A stretch of DNA of 64,000 nt from CAYYJR01 sp964472305 (GTDB lineage: Bacteria > Armatimonadota > Hebobacteria > CAIYQO01). Numbering within the stretch: the stretch's first letter is position 1; each line of letters starts with the position of its first letter. A program made the position numbers and the translations under genes. The notes beneath the pieces were generated by a model, which saw only the letters and a list, made by a program, of their open reading frames with translations, ran no database searches and was not told the origin of the DNA. The DNA lies in the NCBI GenBank assembly GCA_964472305.1, contig CAYYJR010000017.1:39067-103066 (forward strand), in the 5' to 3' direction. Of the stretch, positions 44,457 through 53,730 are shown one piece after another.

Positions 44457-44907
44457 TCATCCTCTTTTCCCAGATCGATCACGATGGTCGTTTTCTCCGC
44501 GAGACTGCCCGGGGCATGGGACCGTCAAACCGCCAGGATATTCGCACCGGGATGCACGGTATTGGTCACGTCGCCAGGAACGTGCCGGTCCACTCGGTGC
44601 GGGGACGGTTGTTGGGTCCGTTCGCCAGCCGGTTGTTGCGATAGACCATGGCATCGGAAGGCAGCACGGAGAAGTACACCGCAATGCGCCCGTGCTGCTC
44701 CGGTACGGTAAAGGCGCACAGAATCGCGGGCAGCGACTGATTGGTGGTGGGCGGCGTGGTGTAATCCGCGCAGGCGTAGAAAGTCGGCACCGAGTCGGGG
44801 AGACTTTGGCCACTTCGGTGGAACTGGCGACCAGGCTTGCGGTGGGTTTCAACGTATTGTCCTCGCTGGTGAGGCTGGCTGCCAGGAATACAGGACAGGA
44901 TCACCAT
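44457..44907 (-). pseudogene. Internally deleted, frameshifted DUF4838 gene remnant
   Basis: Pieces align to the intact DUF4838 protein at 51430-53679. SSTEVAKVSP matches VATEVAQACP. DYTTPPTTNQSLPAILCAF matches DYTLPPTTTTPLPANLCAY. GRIAVYFSVLPSDAMVYRNN and then RLANGPNNRP match GRIVLVCTELHHDALIYVNG and then QLASGPNDRP. DVTNTVHPGANILAV matches DITATVRPGDNVLAI. At least two frameshifts (near 44825 and 44570) and an in-frame TGA (after ILAV) break it. The central block runs straight into the C-terminal beta domain, so an internal part is deleted. It sits just after operator site 5. Confidence 0.8.
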
Positions 44908-44912
44908 AAAAT

Positions 44913-44954
44913 CTGACGCGTATCATATTAGCACTGGATCCCCCCATTATGCAA
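44913..44954 (-). promoter_or_regulatory. LacI-type operator with promoter (site 5)
   Basis: Minus strand: TTGCAT (44954-44949), 18 bp, TAATAT (44930-44925), overlapping the operator ATGATACGCGTCAG (44926-44913; one end base off consensus). It leads into the DUF4838 remnant and then the FG-GAP/UnbV and oxidoreductase genes, ~490 bp further. Confidence 0.65.
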
Positions 44955-45025
44955 TCCTGTGGATAAATAAACTGCCGCCGGTTTACCAACAAGGAGATAC
45001 CACGACCGACGAAGAATCATGTAAC

Positions 45026-45039
45026 CTGATGCGCATCAC
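45026..45039 (+). promoter_or_regulatory. LacI-type operator (site 6)
   Basis: CTGATGCGCATCAC, one end base off the palindrome, 20 bp before the GTG start of the ligase gene. No good -35/-10 pair is visible upstream; TGTAAC (45020-45025) abuts it. It lies 100 bp from the divergent site 5. Confidence 0.65.
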
Positions 45040-45059
45040 GCGGACAGGGGGAGCAGGTC

Positions 45060-46592
45060 GTGAATCAGAATCTGTACCAGCGGTTCGCCGGACAATTCAC
45101 ACCGGTGATGAAAAAAGTCGTACTCACCACGGAAACCGATGAGCGCTACACGTACCACATGCTGCACACCCGCAGTGCGCAATACGCCGGCTACTTGTTC
45201 CGGTGCGGCATCCAACCCGGTGACCGGGTGATGGTTCAGGTTGAGAAATCGGCGGAGAACCTGTTTTGCTATCTTGGCTGCCTGCGGGTTGGCGCGGTAT
45301 ATGTCCCGCTCAATACCGCATATCACCCCAATGAGGTGGCCTATTTCATCCGGGATGCTGCGCCGTCCCTGCTGATCTGCGATCCGGCGAGGGCCGCGGA
45401 GATGCGGGTGCTGGGAACTGAGCATGGCGACATCCCCGTCGAGACGCTGGATCGCCAGGGCCGCGGCTCGCTCTATACCCACAGCCTTAGCGAGGATGGC
45501 GACTGGGCGGACGTCCCCCGTGCCGTCGACGACACGGCTGTCATCCTCTATACGTCCGGTACGACCGGCAAGCCGAAAGGCGCTATGCTTACCCATGGGA
45601 ATCTTGCGACCAACGGCGCTACCCTCCAGCAGTGCTGGGCTTTCTCAGCCGACGATGTCTTGCTCCACATGCTGCCGCTTTTCCACGTGCACGGCCTGTT
45701 CTTCGCCTGCCATTGCGTGCTGCTCAGCGCGGCCAGCATGATCTTCCTACCGAAATTCACCGTGGATTACACCCTGCAGTATCTGCCTGCCGCCACGGTG
45801 ATGATGGGCGTGCCCACCTATTATACGCGGTTGCTGGACGACAGTTGCTTTACCCGGCTGTGCGGTGACCATATCCGCCTGTTTATCTCCGGCTCGGCGC
45901 CGCTGCAGCCGCAGACTTTCACCGCGTTCGCCGACCGAACCGGCCAATGCATCCTTGAGCGATACGGGATGACGGAAACCGGAATCAATACCGCAAATCC
46001 GCTGCAGGGGATACGCAAGCCCGGTACGGTCGGCCTGCCGCTGCCCGGCGTCACCGTGCGCATCGCCGATGCCGAAGACCGACCACTCGCACAAGGCGAG
46101 ATCGGCCAGATACAGATTCGCGGATCCAATGTCTTCGCGGGATACTGGAATAATCCGGCGAAAACTGCACAGGATTTCACCGCCGAGGGGTTCTTCCGTA
46201 CGGGCGATATCGGCAGCGTCGATGAGGATGGCTATCTCACGATTAGTGGACGTGCAAAAGACTTGATTATCACCGGCGGATTGAATGTCTACCCCAAAGA
46301 AATCGAATTGTGCCTCGACAGTCTTGACGGTGTTGTGGAGTCCGCTGTGATCGGCCTTCCGCACCATGATTTCGGTGAAGCCGTGACCGCGGTGGTCTGC
46401 ACACAACCGGATTGTCACATCAACGAAGCCGAGATTATTGAGATATTGCGCGGACAGTTCGCGCACTTCAAAGTGCCGAAAAAAATTCTCTTCATCACTG
46501 CACTCCCGAAAAACACGATGGGGAAAGTGCAAAAAAATCTGCTGCGCGACCAGTTCTACGACCTGTACCAGACCAGCAATTTACTGGTCTGA
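45060..46592 (+). CDS. AMP-forming acyl-CoA ligase, malonyl-CoA synthetase-like
   Basis: 510 residues, GTG start at 45060 with GGGGGAG 7-8 nt upstream. ANL-superfamily motifs are intact: P-loop YTSGTTGKPKGAMLTHGNLA, A5 ERYGMTETGINTANP, A7 GYLTISGRAKDLIITGG and A10 Lys in PKNTMGKVQKNLL. The LPLFHVHGLFFACHC segment and short N-terminus resemble malonyl-CoA synthetases (MatB). The enzyme activates a carboxylic acid as acyl-AMP, then forms the CoA thioester. It stands alone with its own operator (site 6), divergent from the FG-GAP operon. Why a LacI sugar regulator should control it is unclear; a short carboxylate side product or substituent is one idea. Confidence 0.87.
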   Translation: MNQNLYQRFAGQFTPVMKKVVLTTETDERYTYHMLHTRSAQYAGYLFRCGIQPGDRVMVQVEKSAENLFCYLGCLRVGAVYVPLNTAYHPNEVAYFIRDAAPSLLICDPARAAEMRVLGTEHGDIPVETLDRQGRGSLYTHSLSEDGDWADVPRAVDDTAVILYTSGTTGKPKGAMLTHGNLATNGATLQQCWAFSADDVLLHMLPLFHVHGLFFACHCVLLSAASMIFLPKFTVDYTLQYLPAATVMMGVPTYYTRLLDDSCFTRLCGDHIRLFISGSAPLQPQTFTAFADRTGQCILERYGMTETGINTANPLQGIRKPGTVGLPLPGVTVRIADAEDRPLAQGEIGQIQIRGSNVFAGYWNNPAKTAQDFTAEGFFRTGDIGSVDEDGYLTISGRAKDLIITGGLNVYPKEIELCLDSLDGVVESAVIGLPHHDFGEAVTAVVCTQPDCHINEAEIIEILRGQFAHFKVPKKILFITALPKNTMGKVQKNLLRDQFYDLYQTSNLLV

Positions 46593-46643
46593 ACAGGGTA
46601 GACCGGCAACTTCCGCAGATGAAGATCAAGCTGTAAACGAAGA

Positions 46644-46658
46644 GCCTGCTCCGCAGGC
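46644..46658 (+). terminator. Small hairpin after the ligase gene
   Basis: GCCTGC-TCC-GCAGGC, 6-bp stem, 50 bp after the ligase stop. Weak evidence for termination, as no T-run follows. Confidence 0.3.
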
Positions 46659-46712
46659 CAGCATGACGTGTTCCGTGGTGCAGAGCTGCCCCCGCTTCTT
46701 TCCCAGGAGCTA

Positions 46713-46763
46713 TTGACAGCTATCGGCACGATGGATAAACTATTATTATCTGATGCGTATCAG
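46713..46763 (+). promoter_or_regulatory. LacI-type operator with promoter (site 7)
   Basis: TTGACA (46713-46718), 17 bp, TAAACT (46736-46741), then the perfect-armed operator CTGATGCGTATCAG (46750-46763). TATTAT (46741-46746) is an alternative -10 at longer spacing. It drives the BNR-4 and GH29-like genes. Confidence 0.78.
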
Positions 46764-46924
46764 GGATCATGCCTGTTACGGATTGAAGCAGCGGCGGAGA
46801 TAATGCGCCCTTAACATTGCGATGTGCTGGTAATCGTCGTTATGAACCTGATGTGACCAGTCAATGATCGCGGTAGAGTTTCAGTAACCAATGAGCGCAT
46901 CGGTAACCGAATCGGAGGGATGTG

Positions 46925-48334
46925 ATGAGTTTTCCACAGAGCCGGTTTCGCGGCAGGTGTTGTGTTGCGGCCATGCTGTCGCTGGTCGCGTTGTGCGCAG
47001 GAGCGAGCTGGGGAGCGACGACGCTGACTCCCGGCGTCACCCTGGTGCCTGTTGCAGAGGGGTATAGCCGGGCGAACCTGAGCACCAACGGCTACATCTG
47101 CAGTTCGCTGGTTACCTTCGGCAACACGCAATACATCGTCTTCTACAAGGATGCAGGCGTGCACCTGATGCTGGGCAAGCGAACACTGGGCACGACCGCC
47201 TGGACATTCAACGACACCGGCCTGACGCCGTACAACAACACGGATGGGCACAACACCATCTCCATGGGCGTGGATGGCGAGGGCGTGGTGCATCTGGCCT
47301 GGGGCGTGCACAATAATCCGGGCAACTATGCGCGAGGAACAGCCCCGGGAGCGCTGACCGTCACGAAACAGCCGCTTCCGTTCGCCGATCGGGAGATCAC
47401 CTATCCGCGATTTACCCATTTGCCGAATGGCGACCTGCTGTTCGATTACCGCGCAGGCGGTGGGTCGGGCAATGCGAACCACTATCTCAACTACTGGTCG
47501 CTGGCTACGCATACCTGGACGCCGGTGAACGGCAACGGCGTGCCGTTTATTAAAGGCCAGACCCCCGGAATGAACAGTCCTAACGGCAACACCCGGAATC
47601 CATATCTCAACTACCTGGTGTTGGACTCGAAAAACAACCTGATCTGCACATTCAACTGGTGCGAGGACTACACGAGCGTGGACTGGCGACATGACGAGTT
47701 GTATGCCCGCTCGCCGGACTATGGCAAGACATGGCTGAAGATGAACGGCACACCCTATACACTGCCCATTACCGTCGATACCGCGGAGAAGGTGTGGGAG
47801 ATCCCCATCAACATGGTATTGATCAACCAGGCGGGCGGCGCGGTAGACATGAACGACCACCCCTACATCGCCACCTGGTGGGCGCCGAAGGGCACCGGCA
47901 CGCCGGTTCAGCTCTTCGTGCTCTGGCATGACGGCAAGACCTGGCAGGCCAAGCAGCTCACCAACCGGATCACCAACACGACCGGCATGGGCGCCGATAT
48001 CGCCAAATGGCCCAGTCGGCCGATCATCGTGTGTGACAAAAAGAATAACCTGTTCGTGGTATCACACGACCTGGAATGGGGCGGCAAACCGCAACTGTTC
48101 TGGTGCACGGATCCGGCGCGGCAGGCGTGGCAACAGACCGAACTGACTTCGGACAACCTGGGCAGCTTCCCGAATTGGGAGCCGACATTCGATCCGACAT
48201 TGTGGCAGCGCGAGAACAAGCTGAACCTGTTTTATCAGAAATGCATTACTGGCACCGATACGTCGCCAATCTCGGTGCTGGAATTCGATCCGGCCGTGTT
48301 CCTGCAAGCTCCCCCGGCGAGAACACCGCGCTGA
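46925..48334 (+). CDS. Secreted BNR-4 repeat beta-propeller protein (lyase-like)
   Basis: 469 residues from the ATG at 46925 (GGAGG upstream; the GTG at 46922 is too close). Signal peptide VAAMLSLVALCAGASWG. The body has the BNR-4 family signature DGHNTISMGVDGEGVVHLAW followed by GVHNN, then FADREITYPRF and DYGKTWLKMNG, a seven-bladed propeller fold. BNR-4 proteins include PL24-type ulvan lyases and other enzymes on rhamnose- and uronate-containing polymers. The conserved HN and H-N pairs in the signature could be catalytic, but this is inferred. First gene after operator site 7, followed by a long hairpin and the GH29-like gene. Confidence 0.82.
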   Translation: MSFPQSRFRGRCCVAAMLSLVALCAGASWGATTLTPGVTLVPVAEGYSRANLSTNGYICSSLVTFGNTQYIVFYKDAGVHLMLGKRTLGTTAWTFNDTGLTPYNNTDGHNTISMGVDGEGVVHLAWGVHNNPGNYARGTAPGALTVTKQPLPFADREITYPRFTHLPNGDLLFDYRAGGGSGNANHYLNYWSLATHTWTPVNGNGVPFIKGQTPGMNSPNGNTRNPYLNYLVLDSKNNLICTFNWCEDYTSVDWRHDELYARSPDYGKTWLKMNGTPYTLPITVDTAEKVWEIPINMVLINQAGGAVDMNDHPYIATWWAPKGTGTPVQLFVLWHDGKTWQAKQLTNRITNTTGMGADIAKWPSRPIIVCDKKNNLFVVSHDLEWGGKPQLFWCTDPARQAWQQTELTSDNLGSFPNWEPTFDPTLWQRENKLNLFYQKCITGTDTSPISVLEFDPAVFLQAPPARTPR

Positions 48335-48375
48335 TGGTCACCCGGGCATCGAAGCCGGTATCTCGTCAGACACAC

Positions 48376-48416
48376 CTTCTGGCAGGCACCGCCATTCAGG
48401 CGGAGCCTGCCAGAAG
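48376..48416 (+). terminator. Long hairpin after the BNR-4 gene
   Basis: CTTCTGGCAGGC (48376-48387) pairs perfectly with GCCTGCCAGAAG (48405-48416), and the loop itself contains CCGCC-ATTCA-GGCGG. No T-run. It may limit read-through from the BNR-4 gene to the GH29-like gene. Confidence 0.5.
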
Positions 48417-48504
48417 TACGGAAAGGCATACGGGCGGCATTGGATAACGCGCTGCATTCGCGCATGGATGAATCACTGGCTTTGATCACACAAGGAAGGT
48501 CAAC

Positions 48505-49575
48505 ATGCGGTCCAAAGCATCCTGGATGAGCAACGGTAAATTCGGCCTCATGGTCCATTGGATTCCCCCGGGGCCTTTGCCACAATATGGCGAGCACATC
48601 ACGGACCTGAATACTGCGGTTGATCGGTTTGATCTCGACCTGTTTCTGCGCCAGTTCGTGGAGACCGGAGCGGACTGGCTGATCTTCACACTCGGCCAGA
48701 ACACCGGCCGCTATATCGGACCGAACCGTGTGCTCGATCGCCTGGCTGGCCCGGGTCGCTGCTCGTCTCGCGACCTGGCACTGGAGATAGCACAGGCCGT
48801 GAAGGCCATGGGCCGACGGTTCATCGCGTATTTCACCTACGAGGTGGCTGGACAATCGGCGGAAATCAAGCGGGCTTTTCAGTGGACTGAAGAAGGAGGC
48901 ACGGCGCAGGAGAAGTTTCAACCGCTGTTCTGCGAGTTCATCGCGGAGTATGCGCAACGGTTTGGGTCACTGCTCGATGGCTGGTGGATTGACGGCACCT
49001 TCCCCGGAAAGGCTTTCGGCGAAAAGGGATTGCCGTTGTTCGACAACACTCGGATTGATGCCGCCCTGCTGTGGAGTGCCTTGCGGGCTGGCAATCCGCA
49101 GGCCTGTGCCGCCTTCAACGACGGCTCTTTCTGCTGCGGGTATACCAATGTAGTCGTGCCGGGTCAGGACTATCTGGCCGGAGAGACGGAGGTGCTCATC
49201 AATGGCAAGGTGCGGTATGGCGGCCGAAGGGGAGCGCCCGCGCCATTGCTGGACATCGCCACGCACTCTCCCCAGCCGCCGGCGAGTTGCCTCTGGCACG
49301 CACTGGTGCCCATCGACTGCATGTGGGCTCACGGCAACCGGGGTGCGGACTGGCAATGCTTGCCGTTCACCATTCCGATCACCAAGCCCGGAGCAATGGA
49401 GCCGCCGCTGTATTCCGTATCCGAACTGGAGACCCTTGTGCGGGAATTCAAGACGGCTGGCGGCGGTGTCACCTTCAATGCCGGCATCTTCCAGGAAGGT
49501 GGACTGGGACCGGGGACCGTGGAGCAACTGGCAGAACTGGCCGGGTGCGTGCGTTATGAGCGAGCTAAAAAATAA
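48505..49575 (+). CDS. GH29-like alpha-L-fucosidase family protein
   Basis: 356 residues, shorter than typical GH29 enzymes (~430-480), consisting of the catalytic barrel only. The N-terminus NGKFGLMVHW resembles the GH29 opening (KFGIFxHW), followed by TGADWLIFTLGQNTG. The nucleophile-type motif is LLDGWWIDGTFPGKAFGEKG, with Asp where GH29 has its nucleophile. No signal peptide. It is 170 bp downstream of the BNR-4 gene on the same strand, past a hairpin, and shows no operator of its own. Activity on fucose or a related deoxysugar is plausible but unproven. Confidence 0.75.
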   Translation: MRSKASWMSNGKFGLMVHWIPPGPLPQYGEHITDLNTAVDRFDLDLFLRQFVETGADWLIFTLGQNTGRYIGPNRVLDRLAGPGRCSSRDLALEIAQAVKAMGRRFIAYFTYEVAGQSAEIKRAFQWTEEGGTAQEKFQPLFCEFIAEYAQRFGSLLDGWWIDGTFPGKAFGEKGLPLFDNTRIDAALLWSALRAGNPQACAAFNDGSFCCGYTNVVVPGQDYLAGETEVLINGKVRYGGRRGAPAPLLDIATHSPQPPASCLWHALVPIDCMWAHGNRGADWQCLPFTIPITKPGAMEPPLYSVSELETLVREFKTAGGGVTFNAGIFQEGGLGPGTVEQLAELAGCVRYERAKK

Positions 49576-50093
49576 GCTCAACAAGGATGCCGCGCTGGCA
49601 AGACGGAGTTCCGAGAGTGGGCCGTAGGCCTACATGTCATGAACTCCAACGCGGCCAGGCGCGAAAAGGACCCGCGAGACGGCTGCAAGCACTTTGAAAA
49701 CAGTTTTAAGCGCGCCCTGAGGATCCGACGGATATAATGCGGCGGCAGACCCGCTGCACGCACGGCAAAAGGATGAGATCAGAACTGGCTGAAGCCAGAT
49801 GACATCTGATAGCGTTATGCCGATGACCGCTGGGCATGCCTGTGTTTGCTGTGGCAGGCATCACCCTCCCGCGGTTGTCGTGACGAGAGGCACCACCGCG
49901 GAATCAGGAGCGCGGCATGAGCGCAGAGCCGGGTATCACCGATCCCTGCCTGGCACACGCTCCCACCCCTACCCCATCAGACCGGCGCGGGCTCTGCACG
50001 TTCTGCACGCCGGTTTTCGCACCGGATGGTGAGAGTGCATTCAGGGAACACCATACCGAAATCCTGCAATACGGCTCGCAATACGGTGTCTCC
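49576..50093. other. Intergenic stretch with no recognised gene
   Basis: This 518-bp gap contains a lone TATAAT-like -10 (49733-49738) and a short plus frame (49917-50159) with no recognisable sequence that overlaps the lipoprotein gene's 3' end. I saw no operator, RNA gene or repeat. Confidence 0.4.
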
Positions 50094-51353
50094 TCATCGC
50101 TGTTCTTTCACTTCCGCCAGCCGGCTCGCGGTTTCGTCATCCAGCATGCGCAGCAATAGGCAGATGCTGATACCACTAAGCGGAGCCATGTGATCTGGGA
50201 AGAGCGGGATCGGCACCACCGCGTCGGGCAGTGCCCAGCTCTGCTCGATGTGGGCCAGCCTTTTGGGCAAATTTTGCTCATGCTCGGGGGCGGGGGCGTA
50301 GCTGGTGATCAGGTCGGCGCCTGATTGGACAAAAAATTCAGCATAGGGACGGTAGGGGGTATCCATGCCGGCGTAGGTCATCCAGACGACCAGCGCACCG
50401 GGACCGACTTGCTGGTCGAACAGTGCTTTCATATCGCCCCGCGGCAGGAAGGCGTTCCACGGCGTCCGGTGGTCACGTCGTATCTCGTCCTTGATCAGGT
50501 GGCCACTGCCGGTCATCGCGATGGGCTTGCCGGCACCAATCCGCTGGCTGATCAACTCGGCAGCGGCAGTCACCTGCTGTTGAATGCGCGCTGACACGCA
50601 TTCAACAGTCAGTTGTTCCACACGTGCCAGGTAGTTCTCGGCCAACTCGCCGGCAGGGAGGGCTTTCGCGCAGGGTAATAGCAGGCGACGGCCTTCAGGC
50701 ACCTGGTATTTCGCGTTATGCTCTTTCGCACCCGGCATGATGTTGCTATACAGGATCGCGGGGAATTGGCCATCCCGCGAGAGCGCAGCGCAGTATTCAC
50801 ACTGCCACATCCACGCCAGCGTGACGTTCGCGAGCACATTGATGCGCCCCAGCGCGGCGGCGGGGGAAGCCGCTCCGTTATCAATGACGCAGTCGGCTTC
50901 CAGCTCCGGCGGGCAACCAGCCGCGGACGCGAACACGACCACCGTCCAGCCAAGGTCACGGTATGCCTTCACGCGCCGCAGCATGACGTCCCGCTGCTGC
51001 TCCCACGAACGCACGGAGAGCAGCACCGTGCTGCATTTGGGCGGTAAATCGCCTTGCGGAGTTGGTTCGGTGGCGGAGATCATTGCTAATCCGCCGGCGC
51101 GATTAATCATCTCCTCGCAGAAGGAAACCTGTTCGCGCGACGGCACGCTCAACAGCGCGGCCGGCTGTGCCAACCGCGCCGCCGCGGCCTGCTTAGCCGA
51201 TGCGGCCAGGGTAGCAATTTGCGTGCGCAGCACCGGTAGGCGCGACTGAAATTCCTGCAGTGCGGGCTGCACCACGCCGGCCGCCGGTTGCTGGCATGAC
51301 ACCAGCACCAGGACCAGTACCGCCAGCGCCACAGTATGGCGGGAGCAACGCAT
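50094..51353 (-). CDS. Lipoprotein of unknown function, SIS-like features
   Basis: 419 residues. The N-terminus is a lipoprotein signal (ALAVLVLVLVSCQQPAAG) with Cys after Leu-Val-Ser, so it is likely anchored to a membrane. The mature part contains alternating hydrophobic strands and helices such as CSTVLLSVRSWEQQRDVMLR, WTVVVFASAAGCP and DCVIDNGA, reminiscent of phosphosugar-binding SIS or DUF2529-type folds. A second domain starts near IAMTGSGHLIKDEIRR. SIS domains are normally cytoplasmic, so an exported one would be odd. It is 77 bp downstream of the DUF4838 gene and probably co-transcribed. GAGGAGAGG precedes the ATG. Confidence 0.7.
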   Translation of the reverse strand: MRCSRHTVALAVLVLVLVSCQQPAAGVVQPALQEFQSRLPVLRTQIATLAASAKQAAAARLAQPAALLSVPSREQVSFCEEMINRAGGLAMISATEPTPQGDLPPKCSTVLLSVRSWEQQRDVMLRRVKAYRDLGWTVVVFASAAGCPPELEADCVIDNGAASPAAALGRINVLANVTLAWMWQCEYCAALSRDGQFPAILYSNIMPGAKEHNAKYQVPEGRRLLLPCAKALPAGELAENYLARVEQLTVECVSARIQQQVTAAAELISQRIGAGKPIAMTGSGHLIKDEIRRDHRTPWNAFLPRGDMKALFDQQVGPGALVVWMTYAGMDTPYRPYAEFFVQSGADLITSYAPAPEHEQNLPKRLAHIEQSWALPDAVVPIPLFPDHMAPLSGISICLLLRMLDDETASRLAEVKEQR

Positions 51354-51429
51354 ATCCTCTCCTCTTTTACCCGAAAGGTCGTAACTATCACATCGACTGT
51401 GCCTGGATTAGAGAAGCGCCTTTCCGTCA

Positions 51430-53679
51430 CTACCGCAGTTCGAGCACCGCGATGGCTTTACTCGTCAGGGTGCCCGGGACGTTCGGACGGCGGATGGCCA
51501 GTACGTTGTCGCCGGGGCGCACGGTGGCGGTGATGTCGGCCAGGAAGGTGATATTCAAATCGCTCTTCGGCCGATCGTTCGGCCCACTCGCCAGCTGACC
51601 GTTGACATAGATCAGCGCATCGTGATGGAGCTCGGTGCAGACGAGTACGATGCGCCCATTCGCGCCCGGCAGGATGAACCGGCTTCGATACCAGCGGAAT
51701 TGTCCACTCGGCAACACGGCCAGATCCCCGCTAAGGGTAGACGCTTTCGCCTGGTAGCAAACGGCCATCGCCCAACCGGTGTCGTCGAAGCCAGTCTCCT
51801 GGAACCCCTTGTTCACGCCGGAGCCATCAACATCCAGGGTGCTCTTCCACGCCGCCGGCAATACGGCGAGTACCTTGTTCGGTGGTGCAATGGCGGTGAG
51901 ACGGAGCAGATCCTTGCCGGCGGTGACGGCGTGCCGGAAGAAATCGAGCGTATAGTGATTGGTCAATCCCGCTTTCACCAGCGCGTCGTTGCGCGCAATG
52001 ATTTTATCATGCACCACCATCGCCTGGCTGATTTGCTTGCGGTTGATATCGCCAAGCAGTTGCGCGTATTGCTCAGCGTTCTGCAAGCCTTCACTGATCA
52101 TGGCGACACGCGCGCTATATTGTTCATTGCCTCTCACTGCCGCGGCGGCTTGCGCCAGCAGGCTGCGCTGATGCGCCAGGAAAGCGGGGGTGTAGATGGC
52201 GGCAAGACTGTCAATGCCGCGTGCCCCCTTGGCCGGATCGCATTTCAGACTCACCACCGCTTTGTCCAGGCCGAGAAAATACTGTTTCACTAACGGCCCG
52301 GCGGCGGGACCATAAAACTTCATGAAGTAATCGTCGAGAATCGCAGCGGCATTGGCGGTCGGAGTATACGCCAGCCGCGCAAACAGATAGATGTGCGGCC
52401 CATAAATCATCCAACACGGCAGCGTTTCCATGTCCATGCCAAGGTGGCCGGTTTTATACAGATACGGCAGATCCTGCTGCCAGACGGTCAACTTGGCATA
52501 CGGCAGCGTGCAATCGTCGACGTTGTAATTATTACTGCGGTAGCCGAATTTGCTGACGTGCTTCGCCCAACCAGCCAGTATCGTTTTCACCCGCTGGCGC
52601 GAGGCGCACAGCGGGTTACCGAAGCCATGCAACGCGCACACGCTGTTCGGTTTCACGTAGGCGCAGAGGTTGGCGGGCAGCGGCGTGGTGGTCGTGGGGG
52701 GCAGTGTATAATCATCAGTGGCGGAGAACGTCAATATGGCGTTCGGGCATGCCTGCGCAACTTCGGTCGCCACAGCGCGGTAAAATTCCGTATAGCGGTT
52801 GCTCTTCGACACTACGCCGTTCGCTTCCAACGATTTGGGATTGTCCAGCGCGGTGCACCGTGGGCATTGGCAATGCCCACGTCCGTCCGGGGGGGGCGAA
52901 AGGCACTGGCTGGCTGCCCCGGCGTTGAGCGCGGTGATCACCTGCTGAGCGACAAAGTGGCGGAGTTCTGGATTCGACGTGCACAGCCACCCGGTGTTAC
53001 GGCGCTGGCCGCCTTGCAGCGCGAACCATTCCTGATGCGTGTTGAACTGCGCGGCCGGCACCAGGGAGTTCCAGGCATTATTGCTGGTCCCGAGTGCTTG
53101 CCCGCCGGCGCCGTTCCAGGTTTTCCAGAGGCTGTAGCCCAGGGACCAGCCGGAGCCCCAAATGCGCCGCATCGCCAGCGCCGGCTTTTCGGTGATATTC
53201 AGTTCACCCACGGTGAGCGTTTTCGTCCGGGGATACACCTCGCCAAGGGGATGATCCATGAAGTAGCGGCACCCGAGCGTTTCCAGAAAGCGGCAGGCCG
53301 CCTTCATGGTCGCGGTGTCATTTTGACCGGCCAGTAGAATAGTATTGCCCACGCTGCGGACGCGCAAGCCTTCGTGAGACGGACTGGAGATGTCATCGAG
53401 CTTCAAGCCGGACCGGATTGCCGCGGCGCCGACGAAGATCGCAGCGCCACCTTCGGACCGGGTGACGACCGGCAACTCGACATCGGTGATTTTTCTGATC
53501 CAGTCGTTCAGCACCCGGGCCGCCGCTGCGTCGCTCTCGGGGGCTTTATTCCCCTCCGGCGCAGCATCTACCACGATGGTGGCCGCAGGCCGGCCATCGC
53601 GAACCAGGTCCATCGCCAGACCGACGTTGGCATAAAGCAGCAGTGCCAGTAGGGATAAAACGGACATCGAAAGTTTCAT
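51430..53679 (-). CDS. Secreted DUF4838 protein with GH67-N-like and C-terminal beta domains
   Basis: 749 residues from the ATG at 53679, signal peptide MSVLSLLALLLYANVGLA. An N-terminal alpha-glucuronidase-N-like domain (AAARVLNDWIRKITDVELPV) is followed by DUF4838 (residues ~190-560). That domain carries the Cys pair in GHCQCPRCTALDNP, TFSATDDYTLPPTTTTP and LCAYVKP. A C-terminal galactose-binding-like beta domain follows (DALIYVNGQLASGP). DUF4838 proteins are glycosidase-like and often accompany GH67-type uronic acid processing. Promoter with operator site 8 lies upstream. A broken copy is at 44457-44907. Confidence 0.85.
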   Translation of the reverse strand: MKLSMSVLSLLALLLYANVGLAMDLVRDGRPAATIVVDAAPEGNKAPESDAAAARVLNDWIRKITDVELPVVTRSEGGAAIFVGAAAIRSGLKLDDISSPSHEGLRVRSVGNTILLAGQNDTATMKAACRFLETLGCRYFMDHPLGEVYPRTKTLTVGELNITEKPALAMRRIWGSGWSLGYSLWKTWNGAGGQALGTSNNAWNSLVPAAQFNTHQEWFALQGGQRRNTGWLCTSNPELRHFVAQQVITALNAGAASQCLSPPPDGRGHCQCPRCTALDNPKSLEANGVVSKSNRYTEFYRAVATEVAQACPNAILTFSATDDYTLPPTTTTPLPANLCAYVKPNSVCALHGFGNPLCASRQRVKTILAGWAKHVSKFGYRSNNYNVDDCTLPYAKLTVWQQDLPYLYKTGHLGMDMETLPCWMIYGPHIYLFARLAYTPTANAAAILDDYFMKFYGPAAGPLVKQYFLGLDKAVVSLKCDPAKGARGIDSLAAIYTPAFLAHQRSLLAQAAAAVRGNEQYSARVAMISEGLQNAEQYAQLLGDINRKQISQAMVVHDKIIARNDALVKAGLTNHYTLDFFRHAVTAGKDLLRLTAIAPPNKVLAVLPAAWKSTLDVDGSGVNKGFQETGFDDTGWAMAVCYQAKASTLSGDLAVLPSGQFRWYRSRFILPGANGRIVLVCTELHHDALIYVNGQLASGPNDRPKSDLNITFLADITATVRPGDNVLAIRRPNVPGTLTSKAIAVLELR

Positions 53680-53730
53680 GCGGTTTTTCCTTCCCTCATC
53701 CACGTTGACTTTTTCGTTGTGTCAATCAAT

